From Paraphaeosphaeria minitans (Eukaryota > Ascomycota > Dothideomycetes > Pleosporales > Didymosphaeriaceae): a stretch of DNA of 64,000 nt. Made by a program: the position numbers and the translations under genes. Below the pieces are notes generated by a model. That model saw only the letters and a list, made by a program, of their open reading frames with translations, did not search any database and had not been told where the DNA came from. The DNA is taken from the NCBI GenBank assembly GCA_015832175.1, contig WJXW01000004.1, positions 2,852,001 through 2,916,000 on the forward strand. Direction: 5' to 3'. Shown here piece after piece: positions 33,565 to 44,542 of the stretch. How positions within the stretch are numbered: the stretch's first letter is position 1; each line of letters begins with the position of its first letter.

Positions 33565-35818
33565 TCACACGTCTTCCTCGCCGCTAAGACAATCTTCCAC
33601 CCGCGCCACGCGAGCACCCTGATTGGGGTTCGTGTAGAAGATCGTGCGAGTGAAGTGGGTGTTGAGAGGGCCGCCGAAGATTGAGTCGCCAGTCATGGAG
33701 GGCTTGCTGTTCGGACGGCCATTCTGAGATTCAGTAGAGGGACGGAACAGGCTCGGTATGCCCTTCCAGCCATCTGTCGCTTGCGTTTCCCGGTCCCCGA
33801 AGAGCCAAGCGCCTCCCGAAGGGGGACGCTCACCACCAGCAGGAAAACTACCCGGCATGGCATTCCCACCAGGTTGACGAGTCACCGTGAAAAGGCCTGA
33901 GCTAGGTGCGGATGGGGCAAAGAGACTTCCTGGTGCAGCACTTCCAGAACCGCCGTAGGTGAACGGATCGGGACCATGTGGAAGGTTACGCAATGGACCC
34001 TCAGTCACTGGCTTTCCCATGTACTCAAAGAGGTTGCTAGGTTCAGGGTTTCCAAGACTACCAAAGAATCCTTCACCAAGATGCTTCGGGAGGTTACCTG
34101 CGTTGCCAAAGAGCGAATCAGTGGCAGGCTGCGTAGTAGATCCTTGGTTTACACCGCTGAACAAGCCAAGGCCAGATGCAGACGGAGCAGCGGAGGAAGC
34201 CGGTCGAGAGAGACGCCCAGATGGCTCTGCAGGGCGAAGCATCGGGCGAGGCGAGAATCGATCTCTGGATGAAGGGGCTGCAGGGTGAAGTGCGGCCCGT
34301 CTGGAGACGTCCTGGTGACGCTTGATTCCGCTGTACTTGCTACAGACATGGGAATTCAAGCGTGCGATCTCCGCTTCCTTCCGTGCCAATTTCTCATTCT
34401 TGTCGTCGATTTCCTTTTCCTATTCCTCCAACCGCTTTCGCAAGCCCTGTTCAGTGTTCTGATGCAATTGCTTCCAGAAGTCGTGTTCACTCTGGCTGTT
34501 TTGCAGCTGATCTTTCAAAGTAGCAATCTGGTCATCCTTGGTAAATCGTGGCCGCCCGACTGCAGAAGCCCCAGAAGCAGGTGCAAATCGGAAAGGGTCT
34601 CGACCATTCGTTTCGTCAGTCTGAGAACCGATGCCATGCTCAATAGGCGGTTTGCTTCCGGGGTTCGGCGCGAGAGTGATGAATGGGGTCTTTGCCGAAG
34701 CAAGAAAGGGGCTTTGCGCGGGCGCTTTCTGGTTGAAAAGCTCGACGAGTTCCTTATTGGTGGCGTGCATGCTCCCCAAATCATCGACGATCTGCTTCAG
34801 CAAGATCGGCATTGTCTCCATTTTTGACTCGACGAAGCCGTCCGCAAGTACGGACAGGTCCCTAGCCATCGACTCCATGCTATCCTGGCGCACCTTCTTT
34901 TCCAACACCTGCGTCATCTGTGCCAGCGAATCTAATGTGCCACTCTGCTCGTCGTCGTTGTCTGCGGAGACAGTGTCCTTTGGCAGAGACGTTGTGGAAT
35001 TCGCTGGCATCTGTTTCTTCTCGGACTGTTCCGCTGCATTTCCTGTTCCGGCAATTTTGCTGTTAATATCGAACTGCATGATCGAGTCTCGTAGAGTTTC
35101 GACATTCGTCCGAAGACGGTCCTCTTCCGCTTTCATCTGCACTTCGCGCGGCCATCCGATCCGTCGCGAGAGCATCTGGTCGAACAAGCCCTCGTAGGTT
35201 TTCGAGTTCATTTTCTTGCGAGCCTCCCGTAGCAGGGAATCCATTCGTTTCTGCAGCAACTTGATCGTCTGTCGGTCTCAGTACACAGATGATACCTCTA
35301 TTTTCTGATGCACTTACAGCTGTTCGTTTGTCCATGCTGGTACCGCCAGCGAGTCTAGGTGCCGTAACAGATGCCGGAATACCCTCGTCGCTCCCGACAG
35401 GAGACACTGCGCCCATGAACCGCCGGGAGGAAGCCTTGGACATTCCCTCAGCAGGCGATCCGAATGGGTAAGCAGGTTGAGACGTGTGAGGGAAGAAGGG
35501 GCTGTTTGAGGATCGACGTGAAGCCGGTGCGTTGTCATGTACGTTCGAGCCTGGCGGGCGCATTTGCGTGCACGAGTTGGAGACGGACGCCTGCTCCGGC
35601 GACACACCGAGAAAGAGGTTTGTACGTGTTGGCTCAGGGGACACCCACCGACCGCGGGTCACAGACGAACCTCGAACGCGTGGGGACGCGACGCCTGGTG
35701 ACGGCCGATCTAAGGTTGAATACGAAGATTGCCGGGAAGGAAGCGCGGCATCTGGGTCCCGTGCCCTCCGCTGTTGTAAAGTCTCAGAGGACGGCGAGGA
35801 GTTGAAGAACCGGGACAT
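33565..35818 (-). pseudogene. Coiled-coil protein with F/G-rich tail, interrupted by one in-frame TAG
   Basis: Two exons (35318-35818 and 33565-35268, 49-nt intron) form one continuous frame of about 735 codons with a single TAG at 34420-34422, near codon 450. The N-terminal part is Ser/Pro/Arg-rich and disordered. The middle is a coiled coil (LLQKRMDSLLREARKKMNSK, QMLSRRIGWPREVQMKAEED, LKDQLQNSQSEHDFWKQLHQ). The TAG falls inside that coiled coil, between RKRLEE and EKEIDDKNEKLARKEAEIAR, so both sides keep the same frame and character. The C-terminal part carries scattered F-G style motifs (SLFGNAG, FFGSLG, WLFGD, SIFGG). I do not recognise a named family; a structural or nuclear-pore-associated role is a guess. 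With the stop, the product would be 449 residues and lose the tail. A disabled allele, a readthrough stop and a base error are all possible. Confidence 0.65.
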
Positions 35819-36145
35819 CTTGCTCTGGTGGAGAGTGTATCCTTTGAATCGTTGTTGTGGAGGGTGGGGTCGGGCGATGGAACGAGAGCGAACCGCGGCG
35901 GGCGCGTAAGCTTATACCTACGGGCGGGGCGGAGAACGAGTGACTAGGGTAAATATTTGTGCGTAGTAGGTTGAATATTTGGATTGCTCTGAGTTCTTTC
36001 GCACTTGGCTGATGCGGAGCTTGCCGTTCACGCTCAACATAAACAAGAAGCAGACATGTGATTGAAGTCAGTGTTTACCATAACTAGAGCAATATCTAAC
36101 CCACAATACCACATCACGTAGCTACCAACCCGTCTCGAACTAGTC
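35819..36145. other. Intergenic
   Basis: This is the region upstream of the coiled-coil gene and downstream of the rhodopsin-fold relic. No feature is seen. Confidence 0.4.
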
Positions 36146-37260
36146 TCAATCTGCACTCTGCGAAATACCTCCCTCGTCCACCCTCTGCGGTCTGATCCGC
36201 GGCCCCAGACTCCCTTGACTTTCTTGCAAAACCAAATCGCTACTCCCGAAGCTATTCTGTCTTTCCCAAAGCGCCATCCCGCTCCCGATCTTGACCTCCC
36301 TTCTCGTAACCTCACCCCACACATTCTTCATGCTCCTTGGCAGTGCAGAGTCAGACGAGTACAGCGGTGACTTGCGGCAGTCGCTGTCCTTACCACGTAC
36401 CCAGGAGACGAAGCGTGTAAAGGTGAGGAACGTACAGCTGAGGCGCACGGTGGCGAACTCAGCGGCTGCCCACATGCCGGCTGGGGAGACGTAGGTTGCA
36501 TACATGTGGCGGCTGTAAGGGTGGCGGCGAGGTGGACACTGTATGTTAGGCGCGTGAGTGAAGCTTTGACGGCCCTTTGGTCTTGTTGGGCATCCGTTCA
36601 CATTACATTTTCGAGGAACGGTCGTTGTGTTTGCCACTCGCAGTAACCCCGTCGCAAACACCCCGGCAACCCCTACCTTCTTTCTTACCCCTATATGCAG
36701 CCTTCAAATCGCCACCAATTCCTCAGCAAGTTGATCACAAAAGTACGCAATCATCGTCGCCTCAACATCTAGACACTTCCCTTTCACTGTGGGATCCCAG
36801 ATCTTCTCTCGCGGCCAGCACGCGGAAACGAACGCATACAAGGTGCATGTGTAGACGACAGTCTTCAATCCGGTGAAGACCCAGGAGGCTCAGAAAAGGA
36901 AGTTACACTGCTTGGAGGCGACGGAGATGCGTGGAATTTGCAGTAGGGCGGTTTTGGCGAGGATCATGATGGGTGAGTAGAGGATTACGGTACCATGATG
37001 CTAGAACATTAAACAAGGCAAAAGTTGAATGAGACACAAAAAGAGGAAAGAAGGATTTTTGCCCTTGATTAGCCATTTCCAAACACAAGCAATATCGCGT
37101 TCTGTGGTGGCTGTGGAAGACGTTGGGAGTATCGTGAAGAAGCGGGGGAGGCTGCGCTTGCAAGTGTTCGAATTAAACCGAAAACAGGAAAGCAAGTTCA
37201 TATATGTCGTTGGGAAACTGCTAGGTATCGGAAGCAGACCTGCGCCACTGACACTCAGGT
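36146..37260 (-). pseudogene. Relic of a rhodopsin-fold membrane protein
   Basis: The best preserved part is the 3' end (36146-36520): SPAGMWAAAEFATVRLSCTF followed by TRFVSWVRGKDSD, which matches the last helix and start of the tail of the fungal rhodopsin-fold family, then a Ser/Arg-rich tail (SALPRSMKNVWGEVTRREVK). Upstream on the same strand, fragments in other frames read IMILAKTALLQIPRISV (about 36900-36980) and TGLKTVVYTCTLYAFV (about 36820-36870), which look like helices of the same family. No frame joins them, and stops lie between. I infer an inactivated third copy of this family in the window. The N-terminal limit is uncertain. Confidence 0.45.
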
Positions 37261-37426
37261 AATTCTACATAGCCGCAAATTGATGCCAAAGCTTGGAGAG
37301 AGATCTATCCAGACGCAGACTTCATAATTGCTCACTACATGGCTAAATAGTAAGCCATGGGTTTGCAACCTCAACGGACAGTAATTGTAAGGCAGTTGTT
37401 TTGTTACTTTTTGCACGCTGCAGCGT

Positions 37427-38340
37427 TCAGTAGTCGTCTGAGGATTTTCCGCCTGGTAGGTAGTCATCAACCTCATGCTTTGCGGTCCACGTCCATTTCC
37501 GTGCTCTCTTCCCTTTCCAATCGCGCGGAGCTTGTCTTCGACTCTTCCCCGTGCCTTCTTTGCGCCCTCTGTCTCTTGGGCGAAGCATCTTGATGGTCAA
37601 TGCAGTGACGATTGACATGAAGCTCAAGCAGCTGACGGTGACACATCCCTTGCGGTATTCGGGCGCGTCGATTTGCTCCCACATTACGGTATAAGCGGTA
37701 ACCACGCTTGCAGAACATACGAGATCCTGTTCATACTAGCGATAACGATCGTGCGCTCCTCATTGACATGGGTGCATATTTCATGTGTTCACATATCATT
37801 TCCATGCACGGAATTTATCTCGAAGGTTGGAATCGTGCAAGTGTCATGTTACTAGGAGCAGCTCGCCTATAATGTAGCCGACAGTCCAGCATGTCTGGAT
37901 ATAGCGGAGCTTGTTTTTGGTAAAGACCCAAGTCTTGCTTCATGCCAGATGCGAAGGCGTTGTTGATGTTGATGCGATCAAGGTACCTGATCAAGTAAAC
38001 TAGAAGGGTGAGTGCCTGGGGATGATCTTGAGGGAGATGATCTTGAGGGAGATGATCTTGAGGGAGATGATCTTGAGGGAGATGATCTTGAGGGAGATGA
38101 TCTTGAGGGAGATGATCTTGAGGGAGATGATCTTGAGGGAGATGATCTTGAGGGAGATGATCGTGCGGTAGATGTCTCGTGTCGTACCTAGCGACGCCAA
38201 GGTCAAAAACGCTGCATCGAGTCTGAACATAAACCCTCGCTCTTCTCCCAACTTGTCCAGCGCATCCCAAAGATAGTACCTAGTACCCCTTCCTCAGCCT
38301 CAGCTTGACCTCCTCTGAAGCCTCGATAACTTAAGGTAGC
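37427..38340 (-). pseudogene. Truncated MFS transporter (allantoate/Dal5-type) relic
   Basis: The 5' part encodes the N-terminal region of a major facilitator: LDKLGEERGFMFRLDAAFLT, then across an intron (38000-38187) SLVYLIRYLDRININNAFAS and GMKQDLGLYQ, matching the first helix and first loop of the anion:cation symporter (Dal5-like) branch. At a run of five T (37914-37918) the frame slips; the other frame continues as LRYIQTCWTVGYIIGELL and soon stops. The 3' part (37427-37705) is a C-terminal end: EQIDAPEYRKGCVTVSCLSF followed by the last helix MSIVTALTIKML and a basic tail. The roughly ten helices between them are missing. So there is a frameshift, a stop and a large internal deletion. 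The intron holds a 15-bp minisatellite. Confidence 0.7.
38026..38175. repeat. 15-bp minisatellite inside an MFS-relic intron
   Basis: Nine exact tandem copies of TCTTGAGGGAGATGA run from 38026 to 38160, followed by one diverged copy (38161-38175). The unit is five codons long, so every frame stays open (DHLPQ or KIISL repeats), but the array lies between the splice signals at 38000 and 38187 and is read as intron. Confidence 0.93.
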
Positions 38341-39047
38341 TCATCAGGCGTGACTAGCGTCTGAATGAAACGAAGGATGCCGCATATTGATATCAGCTGT
38401 CATCAGTCCACGATGGTATTGCGACGCCCAAGCATACCAAGGCAAATGCAGTTCATGTTCAAGAAATCGGTCTCGCCACTACCTACCACAGCGCTTCGAC
38501 GGCTCGATTCCGGGCTGGCCACCCACTACCGCTGACGCAAGAGCATGCCGGCATCACTCCATTCTCTGGAGTGTTGCGAGGGTGGATGGATTGAGCAGCT
38601 TTCCCCACTCTGCAGGTGCTATCTCGACATAGCCGTGGTACCTAACCCCGCGACCTGTGAAGGGTGACGGGCCGAACCCAAAACAAAAACGTCATTGCAG
38701 GGTAAGAACACGATTTCTAGAGCGACGGTACGACGAGGGCGCGACTTTTGCGGGGGGTCGATTGAGATACTGTGTAGCTAGGTATGCTGGTTGTGCAGTG
38801 CCGTGTTGCGTGTTACAGCCAATGAGGGACAATCGTTGTAGGTAGGTAGGTACCTACCTAGGTAGCGCAACCATTGATGCATATTGCGTGCCCAGCGACA
38901 GGCGTAGATCAACGACCGACACCGACTAGGTAGACTAGGTAATCTACCCGCTTAACACACGGCAATGGGAAGAAGAACAGTTTGAACACATAGTTTCATA
39001 GAACTTGCTGAGGCCGATTCTTGTGTTTCGAGAAAGGGTACCTATCA
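38341..39047. other. Intergenic with CCTAGGTA-type motif clusters
   Basis: No gene is supported here. It includes GTAGGTAGGTAGGTACCTAC at 38839 onward and CTAGGTAGACTAGGTA near 38926, the densest occurrence of the recurrent intergenic motif. Confidence 0.45.
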
Positions 39048-40663
39048 CTAGGCACATGTCACACCCAACTCTTTCACGGCCCCGTTGCCGCCAGAAAACA
39101 TAGCCTTCATCCTCGCGACCAGCTCTGCTCTGGCTCCATGCCACACCTCCGTATGCCCGAGCAAGTCCGTGTCCAGTTGCGGATTGGCAAAGTCTAGGAG
39201 CTCGTTGACGTATTCGACTTCCTTTTCTCTCAAGCTGTGGAACGTCTTGCCGTAGCCCTTCAGCGCGACGCGAGCCGCATATTCTTTCCTCATGTCGTTC
39301 GCGCTCGGTAGCTTCGCCTTGCCCGCGAGCACCTTTGCTGCGACCATGGCTTGGAACTCGAAGAGCGTGAAGGTGGCTGTGAAATAGGGCACGCCGACGA
39401 AGACCAGGCTGGGATCCGGGATGTAGAAGATGTCTTTGTGAAGGTTGTGTAATTGTGTCCCGTCCGTGACGAGTGTCGTGGGAGATGCGTCGGCCGCGGC
39501 TGTGTTGTCAGAGTGTAGGCCAGGGAGGAAAGGGACGGTAATATGGTAGCCGGTGCAGATGAGGATGTCGTGTATCCCGCAGAGCGTTTGGCCAGACTTG
39601 AGCTTGATCGTCACCGGAAGTGGCTCGCTCTCTTCAATTGCTATCGTGTTTTCTTTCGGAACTTCGAAAGCCACGACTTCTTCGATGCGAGTAGCATTTT
39701 CGGGCAGTATGCTGGCCGGGATGTCGAAAGCACCGCCACGGTGGCTTTGATAGATGGTATTGGCAATCGGACCCAGTTCTCGAGCGATGTCAGTGGATGA
39801 TACGCTCGCCCCGATCAAGAGTACATTTCTGTTTGCAAAACGTCCGGGCGTCCGATATCCCTTTGAGTGTTGTATTCTTGCCGGAAACTGTCGCTTCACA
39901 TCGCCAATGCCAGGTATATCGGGCACCCTTGGCGCGTGATAGTGACCTGAAGCCACGACGACCACGTCAAAGTTCTATTGAAACATTAGTTTAGAAATAT
40001 ATCTGTGATTTTTTTTTATACCGTGGTTGTTGACTTGCGTGTTACTTTTCCTGTAGGCTTACGCTCCAAGGCTACTGTTTCCACTGCCCACTTCCCATTG
40101 ACTTTGGACAGGTTCTTCACTTCTGTATCATAGTGTGTGATACGTTCCACTCCGGTCTTGGCGGCAGTATCCTGAATGTAATCTTTCAGAACCGAATGAC
40201 TGACGTAGTCTTCAGTTCCCGCTGGAAATGGGTTAAGAGTTGTGGTGAGGAGGCGTGTACCAACGTTATTCTTTAGACCAACATAGCAGGGCCTGTGTAA
40301 GAATAAACGATTAGATATCTCTTCCATGCGATATAGGAGGTGCTTTTACCCTGGTGGAGCGTGTCGTACTGCTTGCGTCTCTGTCTCGGTGAGCGTCAAG
40401 ACTGGATCATCCGCGTAAATTTCTCCTTTGGAGGGCAGAACAGAAGGATACGCGGGCTCGAGAGGCCTTCGCTCGTCATAGAGCCTGAAGACGTAGTTAG
40501 AGACCAGCACCAGTAGACAGCATGACACATACCATACTCCGCCTGCAGCACTTGATCGTTCATACACCGTCACGTCTAGCCTCTCGTTTCTCAAGTGAGC
40601 AGCAGACACAATTCCGCTGATCCCGGCTCCTATTACGGCCGCGCGTTTGGTTGATGTGGACAT
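39048..40663 (-). CDS. Flavin-containing monooxygenase
   Basis: This is an FAD/NADPH-dependent monooxygenase that oxidises soft N or S nucleophiles. Four exons: 40533-40663, 40350-40484, 40022-40292 and 39048-39974, with introns of 48, 57 and 47 nt, giving 487 residues in phase. The start at 40663 places the FAD Rossmann motif GAGISG at residue about 11 (KRAAVIGAGISGIVSAAHLR), then VYERSSAAGGVW. Next come PCYVGLKNNVGTRLL, NFDVVVVASGHYHAPRVPDI, the NADPH motif NVLLIGASVSSTDIARELG, DILICTGYHITVPFLPGLH (close to the ATG-type motif, here C-TGY) and DPSLVFVGVPYFTATFTLFE. The FMO identifying motif FxGxxxHxxx(Y/F) appears only loosely in the ASGHYHAP region. It is divergent from a TauD-type dioxygenase, 566 bp apart, which suggests shared control of sulfur or nitrogen substrate use. 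The substrate is unknown. Confidence 0.93.
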
Positions 40664-41229
40664 GCTTTCGATGTGGGAGAATCTCCTGGTATCCGTGCCC
40701 AAGTTTTCGTCCGTCGCAAAGCAGCTTGGAGCTCAAAGAACGTGTTACCGGGAACGGGACTGCGCCAACTCGCCGAAGCGATATGTGTGTAACAGTATTG
40801 ACTGATTGCAACAAAGGCAATCTTTAGTGTGGGCTGAATGGCGTCCATGTCTTCCAATATGTGTTCAGAATCCCTCGAGAACGACTCCACTTGACGTGCA
40901 TGGCTGCGAACGCAATGCAATGTACTGATGGCAAGTTTCGGCAATGGGCCTTCATACCGCGCGGGCTCAGTATGCACAATAACGGACAGCTCGGCCGAAG
41001 AGATAAGGATTGTAAATCAAGAAGTGCGCAATAAAATTGGCCGATGATGTGCTTGAAGCTGTTTGGGGTCGCGCGGGAGCTCCATGTACCTACCCCGCAA
41101 GCTAGGTAGTGTACGGATTTGGATCGCGTCAACAAATGACTACCCATATATATGAACCAAAGTAGTCCAGGGGAATCTTTCCAAGGAACATTCCACCTGA
41201 TATCACACTGCGTTGCTACCAGGCTCATC
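40664..41229. promoter_or_regulatory. Shared divergent promoter, FMO / TauD
   Basis: This is 566 bp between divergent starts. It includes CATGTACCTACCCCGCAAGC then TAGGTAG near 41086-41110. The last 80 bp before the TauD ATG include TATATATATGAACC (about 41142), a possible TATA element. Shared control is inferred from geometry only. Confidence 0.5.
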
Positions 41230-42472
41230 ATGGCTCCAGGTATCGTACTACCAATTTCAGAGGAAATCAGAGACACTGTCCAGCCAAAGAAGGATACTTT
41301 GGGACTGCCTGAACCGGCGCGCAAGAGACTCGAGAAAGCAGGGATTGATCTCTCGAATGGCTACCCGTACCGCCCAGCAAAACCACTTTTCTTGGACGAT
41401 GTGATCAAGATTCGTGACTACGACAGGGAGCATGTAGACCCAGGTTCGCGAGCTGATCCAGAGAAGAAGGCGCTGCTCTCAGCTGCCAAGGAGGTCATTC
41501 ATCTCACTGCCCATATCGGCACAGAGATTGTTGGTCTACAGTTGAAAGACCTTACCAATCAGCAGAAGGACGAGCTGGGTTTGCTCATCGCCGAGAGGAG
41601 TGTTGTCTTTTTCAGAGACCAGGACATCTCTCCGCAACAACAAAGGACCCTCGGCGAGTGGTATGGAGAAATCGAGGTTCACGTAGGCGTTCGAATCTCG
41701 ACTCAAGCTTCTGTCGCTGATGAGCTACTAGCCACAAGTCCCTTCGGTCCCTGGCGTTCTAGGAACGACGGTTATCTGGCCTGCGCTACAGGCGAGCGAA
41801 TCCCCAGCGAGCTTCAGACAGACCGGCGGTGCCTCCAGATGGCATACTGATCTTGTGCACGAGCGTCAGCCAGCGGGTGTGACGCACCTCCACAATGACA
41901 CCATCCCGAAAGTCGGGGGTGATACACTGTGGGCTTCAGGTATATTGTACACTGGGCTTGTCTCGACGCCAGCTAACCGCGCCAAAGGATATGCTGCGTA
42001 TGAGAAGCTGTCCCCAGACTTCCGTAAGATAATCGACGGAAAGCAAGCCGTGTACAGATCCGCGCACCCATACCTCGACCGCAACCACCCAGAAGCCGGG
42101 CCCAAGTTCATCGAGCGCACCCATCCCCTAGTCAGAGTGCACCCTGCGACTGGCTGGAAAGCTCTGTGGGTGAACCGCGCCATGACCGTCCGAATCGTGG
42201 GGCTCGACAAGGCGGAGAGCGACGTTATCTTGAATTACTTGTACGACGTGTACGAGAAGAATGTCGACATCCAAGTGCGATTCAGATGGACGCCCAACAC
42301 GTCAGCGCTCTGGGACAACAGGATTACCATCCACAATGCAAGCTGGGACTACGAGGGCAACGAGCCGAGACACGGCACTCGTGTCACGGCGTTGGCGGAG
42401 AAACCGTTCTTCAAGGCGGATGCTCCAACGAGACGGCAGGCACTTGGGCTGGCTGGTCCCGAGGACGTATAG
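41230..42472 (+). CDS. TauD/TfdA-type 2-oxoglutarate and Fe(II)-dependent dioxygenase
   Basis: This resembles taurine/alkylsulfonate dioxygenases, which use Fe(II), O2 and 2-oxoglutarate to release sulfite from sulfonates. Two exons: 41230-41682 and 41732-42472 with a 49-nt intron, giving 397 residues. The intron removes a frame conflict and yields EVH-PQVPSVPGV followed by TVIWPALQASESPASFRQTG. The metal triad is visible: H189 and D191 in RWHTDLVHERQPAG, and H352 in ITIHNASWDYEG. The RHGTRVTAL arginine should bind 2-oxoglutarate, and LIAERSVVFFRDQDISP is the conserved strand near the start. The ATG at 41230 (MAPGIVLPISEE) was chosen. An earlier ATG at 41152 adds 26 residues without family content. 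It shares a promoter region with the FMO gene. The substrate class (sulfonate or related) is inferred from family. Confidence 0.93.
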
Positions 42473-43540
42473 GGGGCGTGCGTACGCTTGGTCGGAGAAA
42501 CAAATTGTAAGAATCAGGCATCTAGCAACATCCGGTGAGCGCATAATTGATTTGGTTACCACCACCAAGCTTCGTCATTCCGGCGCCCAGGTGAAGCGTC
42601 GCGTCCCAGCTTATGTTGAAGATGCGAAGAAGTAGTGATCCAGGGACTCATGCATGAAGAATGGAACGATGAATGTCTTTTAACGAGTGTCTTTGAGCGT
42701 CAGTTGGAGAGACCATATTCAAATGCCGGTGTTATCCCTTATCCTCGAGCCTGAATTGACTTGTAAGTACATCTCACTATTCGGTTCATAGCGCAGGTTG
42801 CTAGCACCTGCCGCATGCTAGAGGTGCATTCCCATCGCACCTAGCGGCGCATGTTTTGGGCCAAAATCGTCTTTTCCTCGATATTCTTAACCCTATCCAA
42901 ACTCACCTAGGTATAGGTAGTTTTCTGCCACGGGATAAGTTCATGTTGTAGGACGCCTTTTCGGAAAAAGTTCCCCGCTACTTACACTCCGGAGACGTTC
43001 GAGCAGCAGGTAGGTATGCCTCCAAACCCTTTTTATAGCATCCGCCCAACGTCACAGCCTCAGCGGTTGGGGGCGAGCTGGACCCGTTTAGGAATATACT
43101 AAGCGAAACTCGTGCCGATCCGCCCTTGCACGATCTTGGCTGACACGAAGTAGGAGCGAAGAACTGTGCCGGTAGTTCCTCATACGAACTCGGATAGCAA
43201 GAAAATGGATGTTTCGGCAGCACGGCAGAGAGAGAAGGAGAGACACATGATGTCAAACGGCGATCTGGGCTGATTCTAGTAGGTACCGTACCTAGGTAAA
43301 ATGCTTGTAAATTCCGAACGTCAGGATTCCACTCACTTTCCCGCATGGGATCAGCATCCTAGGTACCTAGCGGGAAAGACTCGATGGAAAGCAGATTCCA
43401 GGAGAACAGCAAACACGCATTGCCATGGTCTTGCGCATATACCTATAAGTAGGAGCCCGCGGCGCACCTAGCCTGGCCTCCTCATCCCGCTCTACAATCA
43501 TCACCACCTCGCCAGCATCCCTCCTCCATCACTTCCCACG
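42473..43540. other. Intergenic upstream of the small secreted protein gene
   Basis: About 1 kb without a supported gene. It carries several CCTAGGTA words (42905-42920, 43279-43300 and 43358-43370). Confidence 0.45.
43444..43449 (+). promoter_or_regulatory. Probable TATA element
   Basis: TATAAG, in the context CCTATAAGTAGG, lies 97 bp before the ATG of the small secreted protein gene. The following DNA is C/T-rich with CATC words, as in many highly expressed fungal promoters. Confidence 0.45.
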
Positions 43541-43840
43541 ATGAAACTCACCATCCTCGCTTCCGTGGCTGTGGTAGCGTCCACCATCACGGCCATGCCT
43601 TCGGCGCCCCTTGACCCGCGCGCCGAGAAATGCACGACGCAGTGCTGCGCCAAGTGGCGCAACATCTGTCTTTTGGGCTGCGGCGGTGGACCGGAACACG
43701 CTTTGTGTGTGAGCAAGTGAGTTTTGGGGGACCTCCGAGGGGAAGGGTTCCTTTGGCTGACGAGAAGAAGCTGCGCTCCGTTTGGAGCCATGTCGTGCAA
43801 CTGCAAGAATGTGGATGGGATGTGCAAGGACACTAATTGA
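43541..43840 (+). CDS. Small secreted cysteine-rich protein (effector-like)
   Basis: This is a two-exon gene (43541-43716 and 43768-43840, 51-nt intron with GTGAGT donor and a GGCTGAC branch site) encoding 82 residues. Residues 1-19 form a clear signal peptide (MKLTILASVAVVASTITAM), followed by a short Pro/Ala stretch and a possible Kex2-like site (LDPRAEK). The mature part of about 50 residues contains ten cysteines: KCTTQCCAKW, NICLLGCGGG, ALCVSKSCAPFG, SCNCKN and GMCKD. An even count with CC and CNC groups suggests five disulfides. Without splicing the frame would stop just after VSK, and splicing adds four of the ten cysteines, which supports the intron. I know no named family. Size, signal and Cys density match fungal candidate effectors or antimicrobial-like proteins. 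No function is claimed. Confidence 0.85.
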
Positions 43841-44542
43841 AGGCTGTCCGCTGTTCCGGTGTTGATGGACTCGAGCCACGAGCCCCCTTGGTCGCACAAG
43901 GGCTTCTGGGTGGCGTGTGAGAGATGGAATCGGTTTGCTCTCTTCCACTGTACTCTTACTTGTCGGAATCACCGAGTCATGAATCGTCATCATCTCCCAT
44001 CTGGCATGTACGTTGTTGTAGCCATTGCAGTGTTTTCAAAAAGCCATGTACCCTGCATTTTCCCAAACACGAACGAAGCATCACCCAAGCCAGACAAGCG
44101 CGTGAAGGAAACAAGGATCAATTCCATCCAGAAAAGTACATCAAGTACAACAAGTATAACATACACAGTGAACAACCTCATCAGGTTGTAGGAGGCGCTG
44201 AAGCGGAGCCGAGATCCGACCCGACGTACGAGGGCCGTGAGGCGGATGAGAAAACCCCATGAAGCGATGGCCCGGGATCGCAATACCAATCGCATCCACA
44301 GCGAGAAGGCCACGTACCATTTTGATATACACGAGCGCAGCAATCCTGCGCCACCCCGCTCAAGCCCGCTCGTGCAAAAGTGTCCCTCGGGCAGCCAGAA
44401 GTCCAGTGCATCATCAAGTTCCTAGGGCCGATGGTTTGATATTCCATTTTTTCGCGGACTAGAAGTGATTCGGGTTGAGACTCCCAGGAAGAGACTCCGA
44501 GGAAAAGTCGCTTGCACATTGCATCCACGCCAAAACTAGAGC
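43841..44542. other. Intergenic between convergent genes
   Basis: This holds the 3' flanks of the small secreted protein (plus) and the F-box gene (minus). Open frames are unconvincing. Confidence 0.4.
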
